The notes under the pieces: model-generated | The model's database searches: none | Seen by the model: the letters and a program-made list of their open reading frames with translations, nothing else | What the model was told of the DNA's origin: nothing | Position numbers and translations under genes: made by a program | Shown here: positions 18,047 to 27,776 of the stretch, in pieces | Layout of the letters: every line of letters starts with the position of its first letter | How positions within the stretch are numbered: position 1 is the first letter of the stretch | Source of the DNA: an uncultured Paracoccaceae bacterium | GTDB lineage: Bacteria; Pseudomonadota; Alphaproteobacteria; Rhodobacterales; Rhodobacteraceae | Assembly: GCA_947503965.1 (NCBI GenBank) | Contig: CANNFU010000006.1 | Coordinates: forward strand, 124,001-188,000 | Direction of reading: 5' to 3' | DNA: 64,000 bases

Positions 18047-18904
18047 TCAATCGCGCGGTTCGCGAATGATCGAACCGGCCCCGTGTTCGGTAAACAACTC
18101 CAGCAGGCAGGCATTGGGCAATCGCCCGTCCAGAATGACAACAGCGCGCACACCCTGTTCCAGGGCATAAAGGGCAGTTTCCGTCTTGGGGATCATGCCG
18201 CCGGCAATCGTGCCATCGGCGATCATCGCGCGGATCTGTTCGGTGGTCAGCTGGGTCACGACCTCGCCACTTGCGTCCTTGACGCCGGGGACATCTGTCA
18301 GCAACAGCAGGCGGTCCGCCTTCAGCGCGCCGGCAACGGCACCGGCGGCGGTATCGCCATTGACGTTGAAGGTTTCCAGCATGTCCATGCCGGTCGCCAC
18401 AGGGGCCACGACCGGAATGATCCCGGCACTGTAAAGATCGCGCAGCACCTGCACGTTCATTTCCACCGGCCGGCCGACAAATCCCAGTTCGGGGTCGTCA
18501 GCCTCGGCCACCATCAGGTCGTCATCCTTGCCCGACAGACCGACAGCGCGCCCGCCTTCATCCATGATCGCCTGCACGATGCGTTTGTTGACCAGACCGG
18601 TCAGCACCATTTCGACCACTTCGACAGTGTCCTGATCGGTCACGCGCTTGCCGCGCACGAATTCCGATTTGATCCCCAGCTTGTCCAGCATTTCGTTGAT
18701 CATCGGACCACCACCATGCACCACGACAGGGTTCATGCCCACCTGCTTCATCAGCACGATATCGCGGGCGAAACTGGCCATCGCATCGGCGTCACCCATG
18801 GCATTGCCGCCGAATTTCACCACGACCACCGCACCGGAATAGCGGCGGAAATAGGGGACAGCTTCGGACAGGGTGCGGGCGGTGTTGATCCAGTCGCGGT
18901 TCAT
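18047..18904 (-). CDS. argB: Acetylglutamate kinase
   Basis: This 285-residue enzyme phosphorylates N-acetyl-L-glutamate in the second step of arginine synthesis. Family segments are [36 protein letters not shown] and [11 protein letters not shown]. The start at 18904 ([12 protein letters not shown]) has AAAAGGA 8 bases upstream. An alternative ATG at 18925 overlaps the yihA stop but has a poor ribosome site. An N-terminal helix before the kinase fold, as in arginine-inhibitable forms, is present. Confidence 0.94.
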   Translation of the reverse strand: MNRDWINTARTLSEAVPYFRRYSGAVVVVKFGGNAMGDADAMASFARDIVLMKQVGMNPVVVHGGGPMINEMLDKLGIKSEFVRGKRVTDQDTVEVVEMVLTGLVNKRIVQAIMDEGGRAVGLSGKDDDLMVAEADDPELGFVGRPVEMNVQVLRDLYSAGIIPVVAPVATGMDMLETFNVNGDTAAGAVAGALKADRLLLLTDVPGVKDASGEVVTQLTTEQIRAMIADGTIAGGMIPKTETALYALEQGVRAVVILDGRLPNACLLELFTEHGAGSIIREPRD

Positions 18905-18921
18905 GTCAGCGGTCCTTTTCT

Positions 18922-19569
18922 TCATGTCACACCTGCGATGACAGCGCGCAGCGTCGCGATCCCATCGCCCTTTTCAGATGATGTCAGGATAATCTCGGGA
19001 AAGGCGGCAGGGTGCTTGACCAATGCCGCCCGGGTGCGCGCCAGCGCCTCGTCCAGGGCCTTGCCCTTGACCTTGTCGACCTTGGTCATGACAACCTGAA
19101 ACGTCACCGCAGCACTGTCCAGCAGGGACATGATTTCCTCGTCCACCGCCTTGGCCCCGTGCCGTGCATCGATCAGGACAAAGACCCGGCGCAGCGTCTG
19201 GCGGCCCTGCAGATACTGTTTCAGCAACCGCTGCCATTTTTCGACAACCGCAACCGGCGCATTGGCAAAGCCATAGCCGGGCAGGTCGACCACATAGATA
19301 TCGCCAGCGGTGAAAAAGTTGATTTCCTGCGTGCGCCCCGGCGTGTTCGATGCCCGCGCCAGCCCCTTGCGCCCGGTCAGCGCGTTGATCAGGGATGACT
19401 TGCCCACATTCGACCGCCCGGCAAAGCAAACCTCGACCCGGTCCGCAGGGGGCAGCCCGTCCATGGCGACCACGCCTTTGAGGAATTCGGTCTCGCCCGC
19501 AAACAGCAGCCGCCCTTTTTCAAGCGTGGCGGGGTCTGGTGTTTCCACCTCTGGAAACCGCATTTCCAT
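18922..19569 (-). CDS. yihA: Ribosome biogenesis GTP-binding protein YihA/YsxC (EngB)
   Basis: This 215-residue TrmE-Era-EngA-like GTPase is needed for 50S subunit assembly. G1 is [10 protein letters not shown]3 is DLPGYGFA, and G4 is TKVDK. Between MOSC and argB genes the spacing is 2 bases and an overlap respectively, placing it in the yidC-MOSC-yihA-argB operon, an order common in Rhodobacterales. A second ATG two codons in is an equally possible start. Confidence 0.95.
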   Translation of the reverse strand: MEMRFPEVETPDPATLEKGRLLFAGETEFLKGVVAMDGLPPADRVEVCFAGRSNVGKSSLINALTGRKGLARASNTPGRTQEINFFTAGDIYVVDLPGYGFANAPVAVVEKWQRLLKQYLQGRQTLRRVFVLIDARHGAKAVDEEIMSLLDSAAVTFQVVMTKVDKVKGKALDEALARTRAALVKHPAAFPEIILTSSEKGDGIATLRAVIAGVT

Positions 19570-19571
19570 CG

Positions 19572-20327
19572 CTACAGCACCTCGACCGTATCATTCAGCG
19601 CGACCTTACCGGTCTTGGTGACGATGGCATAGATGCCAAAGTCCTGATGCCCCCAGCCGTCCCGCAGCACAGCCAAGGTGTCCGTGTCCCGCTGCCCAGT
19701 TTTCGGGTTCGCCATGGTATGCTTGCAGCGTTCTGCACGATCGATGACGTGAAATTCCGCCTCACCGATGTGAATATGCTTGCCGACCCATTCAAACTCT
19801 TCCCAGGGTGCGGTCCCGTCCAGCCAGATATTGCCGCGCCAGCGTTCAATCTCAAGCGGGCGACCCAGCCGACCGGCGACGCTTTTGTGGCTGGCATGGG
19901 TCATGATCGAGATCGTGGGATCAGGCGTGTCAGTCATTCCGCGGCCGGGCGCGCGGGCGATGCTGACGGGGTGCAGCTTTTCCGGATCGCATAGGGGTTT
20001 GACCCAGTCGATGAAACGGGCTGCATCCGCCGGATCATCCGGTTGAAACGTGATCTCGCCCAGATCTACATGGCGTAACGTGATGGTTGCTGTCGCTTCG
20101 TCCAGCGTTGCCCAAATTCCCGCAAGGCTGGGGGTTGCCGCACCGATCATGAAGTTCCGGCAGCTGATCCAGGCAGGGTCGGCCGCATCAAATTTGGACC
20201 TGTCATTGTTCACCGCCCAATGCCGGTCCCACGGCATTGTCTGGCCCTCGGTCAGTGTGACCGCGTCCAGTTGTTCACGCCCGTGGCTTTTGATCGGATG
20301 CCGCCACAAACCGGCGACATGCGCCAT
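19572..20327 (-). CDS. MOSC domain-containing protein
   Basis: This 251-residue protein has an N-terminal MOSC_N-like barrel (GLWRHPIKSHGRE...) and a C-terminal MOSC domain with the conserved cysteine segment RCKHTMANPKTGQRD. MOSC domains handle sulfur for molybdenum cofactor (MOCO sulfurase C-terminal type) or act in amidoxime reduction with Mo cofactor. The exact substrate is unknown. It starts directly at the yidC stop and ends two bases before yihA, so it is embedded in this operon. Confidence 0.88.
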   Translation of the reverse strand: MAHVAGLWRHPIKSHGREQLDAVTLTEGQTMPWDRHWAVNNDRSKFDAADPAWISCRNFMIGAATPSLAGIWATLDEATATITLRHVDLGEITFQPDDPADAARFIDWVKPLCDPEKLHPVSIARAPGRGMTDTPDPTISIMTHASHKSVAGRLGRPLEIERWRGNIWLDGTAPWEEFEWVGKHIHIGEAEFHVIDRAERCKHTMANPKTGQRDTDTLAVLRDGWGHQDFGIYAIVTKTGKVALNDTVEVL

Positions 20328-22148
20328 CTACTTGCCCTCGTTGCTATCAGCGTCAGCGGGTTTCTTGCGCTTCACGCTTTGCTTGATGTTGCCAAAAACA
20401 TCAGGCTTTGAGCCGTGACTGCGCATGATCGCGTATTGCTGGATGAAGGTGATGATGTTGTTTGCAATCCAGTACAGCACCAGACCAGAGGCAAACGACC
20501 CCAGCATGAACATGAAAACCCATGGCATCCAGGCAAAGATCATCTGCTGCGTGGGGTCGGTTGGGGCCGGGTTCAGTTTTTGCTGCAGCCACATCGAGAC
20601 ACCCAGCAGGATCGGCAGAATACCGATGGCGATCAGTGCCAGGATCGAACCCGGCTCGGGCGCGGCCCATGGCAGGATGCCAAAGAGGTTGATAAAGGAT
20701 GACGGATCGGGTGCGCTCAGGTCCCTGATCCAGCCGATCCACGGTGCGTGGCGTAGTTCGATCGTGACAAAGATCACCTTGTAAAGCGAGAAGAAGATCG
20801 GGATCTGCAGCAGGATCGGCAAACAACCTGCGGCCGGGTTCACCTTGTTGTCCTTATACAGCTTCATCATGCCTTGCTGCATGGCCTGCTTGTCATCGCC
20901 CGCGCGCTCTTTGAGCTTTTCCATCTCTGGCTGCAGCTCTTTCATCTTGGCCATTGAGACGTAGGATTTATAGGCCAGCGGTAGCACGATGATCTTGAGG
21001 ATCACCGTCAGCGCAAGGATCGACCAGCCCATGTTGCCGATAACGATGTTGAGATAGTGCAGCAGCGCAAAAATCGGCTTGGTCAGGAAAAAGAACCAGC
21101 CCCAGTCGATGCTGTCGAGGAAACCTGCGACGCCGCCCTCGTTTTCATAGCTGCGGATGGCTTCCCATTCCTTGGCGCCTGCGAACAGGCGCGTGGTGAC
21201 AGATGCCGTCGCGCCGGGCGCGACAGTTTCGATCGGCATCACAGCTTCGGCCTGAAACAGATCGCGGCTGTCAAAATACTTGGATGTTGACCGGAACGGT
21301 GTGGCCTGATCAGGGATCAGCGTTGTCATCCAGTAATGGTCGGTATAGCCGATCCAGCCAGATGCCGTTACATCCAAGCGTTCGGCCTGGGTCCGTTCGC
21401 GCGGGTCAATGGCGTATTCGGTGATGTCGTCATAGCCTGTTTCTTCCAGCTCACCATCGGTCATCCGTACAAGACCTTCGTGCAGGATGAAAAAGTTCTT
21501 CAGATCATCCGGCTGCCCGTGGCGGCGCAGCAGGCCGTAGGGCCGGGCAGAAACGGGCGTGGCACTTGTGTTTTCGACACTCTGGTCGAAGGTGAACATG
21601 AATTCATCATCGACTGAAATGGTCGTACGAAAGATCTGACCAGCGCCGTTATTCCAGACCAGCGTGACGGGGGATTCCGGTGTCAACGTCTCACCACTTT
21701 CGGTGGACCAGAGCGTATCCGGGCCGGGCACCGCGCTTGCTTCAATCCCATCGGTTGCCGTCCAGCCAAAGGACGCAAAATAGGCCCCCGGTTCACCAAC
21801 AGGGCGCAGCAGGCGGACAATCTCGGCGTCTTCGTCGATGGTCTCGCGGTATTGGGTCAGTGCCAGATCGTCGATGCGACCGCCCTGCAAGGACAAGGAT
21901 CCCTTGAATTCACCTGTCTCAATCGCAACACGTGGTGCCTCTGATGCGGGTTCAGGTGCTTCGGTTGGTGTGGTTGCTGCGGGTGCGATTGGATCTGATA
22001 CCGGGACGGTCGGATCTTCGACGCTGACGACAGTCTCGGTGGCAGGATCGATGGGCAGATCCTCGGGTGGAAAAAGAAGCGTCCACGCCATGATGACCAT
22101 GAAGCTGAGCAACGTCGCGAGGATGAGGTTCTTGTTCTGGTCGTCCAT
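20328..22148 (-). CDS. yidC: Membrane protein insertase YidC
   Basis: This 606-residue insertase places proteins in the inner membrane with or without SecYEG. It has an N-terminal transmembrane helix (about 8-26), a large periplasmic domain (about 60-350) typical of Gram-negative YidC, and five C-terminal helices starting WGWFFFLTKPIFALLHYL. The substrate-groove helix region and QIPIFFSLYKVIF are intact. A basic and acidic tail follows the last helix. rnpA and rpmH, often upstream, are not seen in the window. Confidence 0.96.
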   Translation of the reverse strand: MDDQNKNLILATLLSFMVIMAWTLLFPPEDLPIDPATETVVSVEDPTVPVSDPIAPAATTPTEAPEPASEAPRVAIETGEFKGSLSLQGGRIDDLALTQYRETIDEDAEIVRLLRPVGEPGAYFASFGWTATDGIEASAVPGPDTLWSTESGETLTPESPVTLVWNNGAGQIFRTTISVDDEFMFTFDQSVENTSATPVSARPYGLLRRHGQPDDLKNFFILHEGLVRMTDGELEETGYDDITEYAIDPRERTQAERLDVTASGWIGYTDHYWMTTLIPDQATPFRSTSKYFDSRDLFQAEAVMPIETVAPGATASVTTRLFAGAKEWEAIRSYENEGGVAGFLDSIDWGWFFFLTKPIFALLHYLNIVIGNMGWSILALTVILKIIVLPLAYKSYVSMAKMKELQPEMEKLKERAGDDKQAMQQGMMKLYKDNKVNPAAGCLPILLQIPIFFSLYKVIFVTIELRHAPWIGWIRDLSAPDPSSFINLFGILPWAAPEPGSILALIAIGILPILLGVSMWLQQKLNPAPTDPTQQMIFAWMPWVFMFMLGSFASGLVLYWIANNIITFIQQYAIMRSHGSKPDVFGNIKQSVKRKKPADADSNEGK

Positions 22149-22281
22149 ATGAAACCGCCCATGTCCACATAAAAATCTGAAGGCTGTTCAACCTGCCGGG
22201 ACCCGAAAGGTCAAGCAGTTTTCCAGATAAAAGGACGCTATGAAGCAGGTGTGAACCACAAAAAAAGGGTGTATATGCTGT

Positions 22282-23343
22282 TCAATCGGTCGACATCCGA
22301 CAAAGCGCATCCGTTATGGCATCGGCGGCTTTTTCTTGGCCCTGGTCATCCAACTGATCTGTCTTGATGGTCGCCATGATGTGCCGACTTTCGATCTGGC
22401 GTGATTTGGCATAGGCGGGGTCATAGTGATCCAGCATCAGCATGGCTGATAGATCAACCAGCGCGCCATCATGGGCGGAGGCGATCCACTTGTCCACCAC
22501 CGCATGACCACGCACGCGGCGCAGCGGTGCAAGACGCCGGGCAAGACCATCCACATCGGTCAGAATATCGCGATATGTCTCGGCCAGATACCTCGCGCGT
22601 GCAGCCAGCGGCACGTCGAGCACAATGCGGGGGGCATCATGCATCGCAGTCCAAAGACCCGGCGGCACTCTGATTTTTCCGATTTTGTTGCTTTCGGCTT
22701 CGACGATCACGGGTCTTGCTGGGTCAAGCTGATGCAAGGCCATGGCCAAGGCAGTCTCAAACCCCTTTTGGGCAGGTTGCCCGTCCGGCATTGCCCCCAA
22801 GAGCGATCCACGATGGCGCGCCAGCCCTTCAAGGTCGATGACCTGCGCGCCGCGTGCGGCCAATCGCGGCAAAAGGGCGGTTTTGGCGGTGCCGGTATAG
22901 CCATCAAGCAGGACGATCTTGTGCGGCAAGGCATCATCGTAAAGGTATTTGTTCACAAGCCGACGGTAGGTTTGGTAGCCGCCCTTGATGGTGTCTGCCC
23001 GCCATCCGATCTCTGACAGGATCGTGCGAAAGACGCCAGAGCGTTGACCGCCGCGCCAGCAATAGATCAGCGGGCGCCACCCGCCGTCTTTTGCGGCCAG
23101 CGGTCCGTCGATATGGTGGGCGACATTTCGGATCACCATGCCTGCCCCTATTTTTCGAGCATCGAAGGGGCTGATCTGTTTGTATATTGTGCCAACCTGC
23201 GCGCGTTGGTCATTGTCGAGTGCGGGCAGATTGATCGCGCCGGGGATGTGATCTTCGGCGAATTCCGCGGGCGAGCGGACGTCGATGACGGTGTCGAAAC
23301 CGTGGTTCAGGATCGCATCAAGGTTGGCAAATTCAAGCGGCAT
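22282..23343 (-). CDS. mnmH: tRNA 2-selenouridine synthase (MnmH/SelU)
   Basis: This 353-residue protein has an N-terminal rhodanese domain (IDVRSPAEFAEDHIPGA) with catalytic C95 in YCWRGGQRSG, then a P-loop domain with GYTGTAKT (148-155). MnmH replaces sulfur by selenium in 2-thiouridine at the tRNA wobble position, via a geranylated intermediate, using selenophosphate from SelD. No selD is in this window. The frame stays open to 23619. The ATG at 23343 is chosen because MPLEFANLDAIL starts the rhodanese fold, but no strong ribosome site decides between it and 23355. Confidence 0.9.
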   Translation of the reverse strand: MPLEFANLDAILNHGFDTVIDVRSPAEFAEDHIPGAINLPALDNDQRAQVGTIYKQISPFDARKIGAGMVIRNVAHHIDGPLAAKDGGWRPLIYCWRGGQRSGVFRTILSEIGWRADTIKGGYQTYRRLVNKYLYDDALPHKIVLLDGYTGTAKTALLPRLAARGAQVIDLEGLARHRGSLLGAMPDGQPAQKGFETALAMALHQLDPARPVIVEAESNKIGKIRVPPGLWTAMHDAPRIVLDVPLAARARYLAETYRDILTDVDGLARRLAPLRRVRGHAVVDKWIASAHDGALVDLSAMLMLDHYDPAYAKSRQIESRHIMATIKTDQLDDQGQEKAADAITDALCRMSTD

Positions 23344-23586
23344 GACAGCGTGCATAAGGGTGGGTCGTACCGGAAACAAGGCGTACAGATTGGGTGCAGA
23401 AACTGTGCAGATGCTGTACGCCATGAACCCTGCCACAATGCGACCCATGCCGCCATATCGACCGATTGCTTTGATCCAACCGAGGTCACCGATCACAAAT
23501 CCCTTTGGTGCCGCTTTGGTCACAGGTGTCACTTGCGCGTGTGGAGACCCATTGCGGCCTTTGCCCCGCGCCCATAGCGTGCAGGC

Positions 23587-25509
23587 ATGAGTTACGATGA
23601 CCTGCATTTGATTACCCACTGGGCCGAAGTGGTTCAGTTACGAGATGATGATCTGCTGACCCCTGCAGAATTAAAACTGCTTGAGGCCGCCAAAAGCGGC
23701 GGTATGGCACGGGTGGGAGAGACGGTGCCGAACCTCAAGGCGCCGCATGTGCTGATCAGGGCGGCATTGCTGCGTTATCTGATCCTGGGCGGCTGCAAGG
23801 ATTTTCGGACGCAGCCATCGGGTATCACCGTGCGCGGGGCGTGGATAGCGGGCGTACTTGATCTTAGCTTCACCACTGCGCGCGGACCGATTGATTTCTA
23901 CAACTGCCACATCGCGGAAAAACCGCAGATGGTGCAGTTAACGGCGGATGGCATAGCGATTGTCGGTTGTACGCTGGTTGATGGCCTGAACGCCGCGCGG
24001 CTGCAGATCAGCGGGAATGTCACGCTGAATGGCAGCCGGGTGGATGGCAAGATTTCCCTCTCGGGTGGCGAGATCAAGGGGCATTTGTCATGCACCCAGG
24101 CGACCCTGCGCCACGAAGGACATTCTGCGTTCAAGGCGCAGGGCCTGACCGTTGTCAGCAGCGTCCTGCTGGAAGGGACAACCGCCACAGGACAGGTCAG
24201 CCTGCTGGGGTCGCGGATCGGCGGGCAGCTTGTCTGCATCGGCACCAGCTTTCATAACCCGGATGGTCACGCGCTGAACGCGCAAAGTGTGCAGGTGCGT
24301 GGCGACGCGCTCTTGCGCTATGCGATGACGACGGGCGAGGTCAGCTTTCTGGGGGCAGAGATCGGCGGTGTTCTTGATTGTACTCATGCCACGATGCGCA
24401 ATCCAGACGCGCAGGCGCTGAATGCGCAGCGTCTGGTGGTCCGCGAAGGGTTCATCTGGCGCCGGATCAAGGGCGTTGCGGGGGCCGTCGATCTGACATC
24501 GGCCCATGTGGGTGACCTGTGGGATGATCCCGACAGCTGGGCGTTGTGTGACAAGCTCTATCTGAGCGGGTTCATTTATGACGTGCTGCATGGCGGGATT
24601 GACGTTCCTGATCGGTTGGCGTGGCTGAAAAAGGGAGCCGTGTCCCGGCGCGAGTTTTATCCCCAGCCTTACGAGCAGCTTGCCAAGCTCTTGCGCGACA
24701 CGGGCCATCGGTCGGATGCCCGCGCAATCATGGTCGCCAAAGAGAAAGAGCAGCGCAAAGCATCGCGGGAACGGTGGTGGCGCGAAGCGCAGTGGCGTGA
24801 TGATCTGTTAGAGGCAAGCCTTGCCGCGCCGCAAACGCGCGCGCAGGCCTTGGCCGCCTTGCGGGCGCGCCGCCCGAATGATGAACAACTCAACCGGCTG
24901 ACTCTGTTGGAGCCTGCGCAAGTGGCCTCGGATTTCGCGCCGCTTACGCTGTCTTATGCGCAAAAACAGTTCCGGGACGAACAGCGCTGGTTCAAGACGC
25001 GTGTCTGGTGGCGCAATCTGGGCAGCCTGATTGCAGACAAGGTATTTGGGCTGGTTGTGGGTTACGGACACAAGCCGGAACGCAGCTTCTACATGCTGTT
25101 GGTATTGGTCGCTGTGGGCTGGTTTCTGGCGGCAAAGGCCTGGGAGGCGGGCGATTTCGCGCCAACAATGGGGCCGGTGCTGATGTCAGAGGGCTGGCAG
25201 GCGCTGGCGACAGATGAACGCATCGATAATCCCGCCCTGGTGTGGTCGGATAAATATATGCTCTCTCCGGATGGTCAGCCCGTGCTGACACCGGGCCGGG
25301 ATTACGAGACGTTTCATGCGATATCCTATGCGGTCGATCTTGTGGTTCCCATTGTGTCATTGGGGCAAGAGGCGTCATGGGCCCCGTCGACCACCCGCGG
25401 GCCATGGGGGCGGGTGTTGTGGTGGGTACGCTGGTGGCTGATCGCGCTGGGCTGGATTGTTACGGCGATTGGTGCGGCGGCGGTGACCGGGGTCATCCGG
25501 CGGGATTAG
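23587..25509 (+). CDS. Large protein with 48-residue repeats and C-terminal membrane helices
   Basis: This 640-residue protein has three consecutive 48-residue repeats at about 161-208, 209-256 and 257-304, sharing xIxGxLxC near the start, ALxAQxLxV in the middle and VxLxG at the end. This suggests a right-handed beta-helix. A helical segment with YEQLAKLLRDTGHRSDAR (362-379) follows, then transmembrane helices at about 503-520 and 611-635 with a roughly 90-residue loop. I recall similar proteins annotated only as membrane or pentapeptide-type proteins in actinobacteria. No enzymatic motif is visible. Its start is divergent from mnmH. Confidence 0.8.
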   Translation: MSYDDLHLITHWAEVVQLRDDDLLTPAELKLLEAAKSGGMARVGETVPNLKAPHVLIRAALLRYLILGGCKDFRTQPSGITVRGAWIAGVLDLSFTTARGPIDFYNCHIAEKPQMVQLTADGIAIVGCTLVDGLNAARLQISGNVTLNGSRVDGKISLSGGEIKGHLSCTQATLRHEGHSAFKAQGLTVVSSVLLEGTTATGQVSLLGSRIGGQLVCIGTSFHNPDGHALNAQSVQVRGDALLRYAMTTGEVSFLGAEIGGVLDCTHATMRNPDAQALNAQRLVVREGFIWRRIKGVAGAVDLTSAHVGDLWDDPDSWALCDKLYLSGFIYDVLHGGIDVPDRLAWLKKGAVSRREFYPQPYEQLAKLLRDTGHRSDARAIMVAKEKEQRKASRERWWREAQWRDDLLEASLAAPQTRAQALAALRARRPNDEQLNRLTLLEPAQVASDFAPLTLSYAQKQFRDEQRWFKTRVWWRNLGSLIADKVFGLVVGYGHKPERSFYMLLVLVAVGWFLAAKAWEAGDFAPTMGPVLMSEGWQALATDERIDNPALVWSDKYMLSPDGQPVLTPGRDYETFHAISYAVDLVVPIVSLGQEASWAPSTTRGPWGRVLWWVRWWLIALGWIVTAIGAAAVTGVIRRD

Positions 25510-25516
25510 GGGTGTA

Positions 25517-25541
25517 ATGGGTGACATCACCCATCCTACGG
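25517..25541 (+). repeat. Single copy of the family A palindrome
   Basis: A 7-base stem with 4-base loop, atgggtg-acat-cacccat, is followed by cctacgg. Outside the loop this 25-base block is the same as the core at 3130-3154 after rpoA. It lies eight bases after the stop of the 640-residue protein gene. Confidence 0.7.
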
Positions 25542-26375
25542 TTTCAGCGGCTTGCGTCCATTGTCTGTCAACAGGCAGCAGTCCCGCCCTTCGAAGACGG
25601 CCGGGACCAGCGGTGTTCCATATGGGCGAATATGCAAAATGATCGTCTGACGGGCGCCAGTGTTGATGCAAGCGTCAATCGTCGCTCTTAAAAGGAGCAG
25701 AGAACAGGTGTCATGGCGCGTGATGATGATTGCGCTGCCGCTGCCTTAGATCGACCAGCGGAGAAGCACATGGAGGCCGGAGGTCTCGACCATTGAACGC
25801 CGTGCCAAGAAGCGTGCCGATAAAGAGGGTAGGGAATATGAGCCGGTAACAAGTTCATGTGGTTCGGCAGATTCGTGCCTCATTGGACCGACTGCTGGCG
25901 ATGAGAGATGACCTAGGCCGTAGAATATAAGCTCTACCGTGTTGACCTGCTCCCTTTAGAGTCCGCTAGTTTAGATTAGCTCTGTTCAGGTTTTAGTCTT
26001 CCTTTGATCGGTTAGCATATTCCGTCGATGTAATGCCAGCGAGGCTGAAATGGGGGCGGTGATGAGATGTTACACACATGCCATGGATGATCTGATCGTC
26101 ACCGACGTGCATCTGACACAACATGACAATGAATCGAGTCTAACTAATTGAAAGTATAAGGAAAGAAGCAATGAGCGTGACCCTGCCTTGGGGAAGGGCA
26201 TCCCGCCTCCGGACATAGAGCGGCGCCATCTGCGCTACGCCGAAAAAACATCTGATCGCGGCGTTTGGGCAGATTCCCGCACCACCCGCGTCGCCAATCG
26301 GAAACGCCCGATTGTCGCATTGTATCGGGTAAAATCGCGCTTACCTAAGATCGGAATTTAGGAAAGGAACGCAAA
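25542..26375 (+). other. Gene-free stretch of about 830 bases
   Basis: I find no convincing gene here. Only short frames with interrupting stops are seen, for example a 27-codon frame beginning near 25713 with AGGAGC upstream, and a basic fragment RRAKKRADKEG near 25800 without a clear start. Around 25,930-26,170 the composition becomes more AT-rich than the flanks. It looks like decayed sequence plus the promoter region of the zinc-ribbon gene. No transposase remnant was recognised. Confidence 0.5.
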
Positions 26376-26594
26376 ATGAAATGTCCAGTTGACGGTGCTA
26401 CACTTGTTATTTCTGACCGTAGTGGGGTCGAGATTGATTATTGTCCGGAATGCCGCGGTGTCTGGCTTGACCGAGGTGAATTGGACAAGATCATTGATCG
26501 TTCGGCCGGCGATACAGGCGGTGGGCGCGGTGGTTATGAACACAAGCCAAGGCGCAAGAAAGAAAGCTTTCTTGGGGAGCTTTTCGACTTTTAG
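26376..26594 (+). CDS. Small zinc-ribbon protein (TFIIB-type zinc finger)
   Basis: This 72-residue protein has one zinc ribbon built from CPVDG (residues 3-7) and YCPECRGVWLDRGELDKI (about 22-39), the signature of the zf-TFIIB/DUF family of small bacterial proteins. The C-terminus is glycine- and lysine-rich and ends in an aromatic FLGELFDF tail. The role is unknown; nucleic-acid or protein binding is likely. A GGAAAGGA ribosome site lies just upstream. It is 58 bases before serB on the same strand. Confidence 0.85.
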   Translation: MKCPVDGATLVISDRSGVEIDYCPECRGVWLDRGELDKIIDRSAGDTGGGRGGYEHKPRRKKESFLGELFDF

Positions 26595-26652
26595 GGGTGG
26601 CAATCAGCCATTGGCGCGGTAGACCCGGCATATCGATGATATGAGGTCCGGC

Positions 26653-27528
26653 ATGCAGGTCGTCACACTGATTTCGACGCCGAAAGAACGCAGTCTTGAC
26701 GGTGCGCTGGTCGACAGCTTGCGCAACGCGTGGGGTGGTGGCGACGTGCATTGGCTGGCTATTGATGAGGCTGCGGAATTCGCGATCTCAACAGTGCCGG
26801 ATAATTGGTGGGATGTCTGGGCAGAGCTTCAGAACGCCTGTGTTGATCTGGTGGTTCAGCCGGCGGAAAATCGGCGCAAGAAGATGCTTTTGGCGGATAT
26901 GGACAGCACCATGATTCGCCAGGAGTGCATTGATGAACTGGCCGCCGAGGCGGGGGTTGGCGCGCATGTCGCCGACATAACGGCCAGAGCAATGAACGGT
27001 GAGCTGGATTTTGAAGCTGCGTTGATCGAAAGGGTCGGGCTGCTAAAAGGCCTGCCCGAACCGATGATTGAACAGGTGCTGGACCAGCGGATCACCTACA
27101 TGCCGGGCGGTTACGAGTTAGTAAATACAATGAAAGCGCATGGAGCATATGCTGCTCTTGTTTCGGGTGGCTTTACGGCTTTCACGTCCCGCGTGGCCAG
27201 CGCGCTAGGTTTTGATGAGAACCGCGCCAACACGTTGTTGGTGGAAGAGGGGAAATTGACCGGGGATGTCGCCCGCCCGATCCTGGGAAAACAGGCCAAG
27301 GTCGAGGCGTTGGCCGAGATTACCAACCGGCTCAACATCACGGAAGCAAGCGTGATTGCTGTCGGCGACGGTGCGAATGATCTAGGAATGCTGCGCCGGG
27401 CGGGAACAGGTGTTGCCTTGCATGCGAAGCCTGCGGTGCAGGCAGAATGCGATGTCAGGATCAATCACGGTGATCTGACCGCGCTATTGTTTCTTCAGGG
27501 CTACAATCGCGGTGAGTTTGTGACCTAA
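26653..27528 (+). CDS. serB: Phosphoserine phosphatase
   Basis: This 291-residue HAD phosphatase performs the last step of serine synthesis. Motif I is DMDST (D82 nucleophile, D84), motif II is VSGGFTAF, and motif III is GDGANDLGML. An N-terminal domain of about 75 residues, like the regulatory region of long SerB proteins, precedes it. The ATG at 26653 has GAGG 7 bases upstream. An earlier in-frame ATG at 26641 has no ribosome site. Confidence 0.94.
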   Translation: MQVVTLISTPKERSLDGALVDSLRNAWGGGDVHWLAIDEAAEFAISTVPDNWWDVWAELQNACVDLVVQPAENRRKKMLLADMDSTMIRQECIDELAAEAGVGAHVADITARAMNGELDFEAALIERVGLLKGLPEPMIEQVLDQRITYMPGGYELVNTMKAHGAYAALVSGGFTAFTSRVASALGFDENRANTLLVEEGKLTGDVARPILGKQAKVEALAEITNRLNITEASVIAVGDGANDLGMLRRAGTGVALHAKPAVQAECDVRINHGDLTALLFLQGYNRGEFVT

Positions 27529-27599
27529 GATTGGCTGCGGCAGCATGCCATTGTGGACTGGTTTGCCTAGGGTGGCGAAATTGCCACAGTACCCGGTCT

Positions 27600-27776
27600 C
27601 TAGTTCGGGCGTGTTTTCTCTTGATAGGTTTTGCGGGTCATCTGAAAGGCCTTTATCAGCCGCGGATCGGCACCGCACATCTGACGAACCTGTTCCATGA
27701 AGGCCTGTTCTTTCTGGCCATAGAAAGCCTCGGCGGCATCATCAGCGGCAGAACGCCGATCTCTGGAAATCATCAT
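27600..27776 (-). CDS. Small hypothetical protein
   Basis: This 58-residue, charged, mostly helical peptide (ISRDRRSAADDAAEAFYG ... KAFQMTRKTYQEK) starts at either of two adjacent ATGs, with GAGGA at a good distance. The composition is that of a real soluble small protein. I do not recognise a family. It is divergent from the lyase-like gene and shares with it the AT-rich region that carries a CtrA-type site. Confidence 0.55.
   Translation of the reverse strand: MMISRDRRSAADDAAEAFYGQKEQAFMEQVRQMCGADPRLIKAFQMTRKTYQEKTRPN

Noticed and set aside
18083..19099. 338-codon plus-strand frame across argB and yihA
   Set aside because: Histidine/glutamine-rich shadow crossing two recognised genes.
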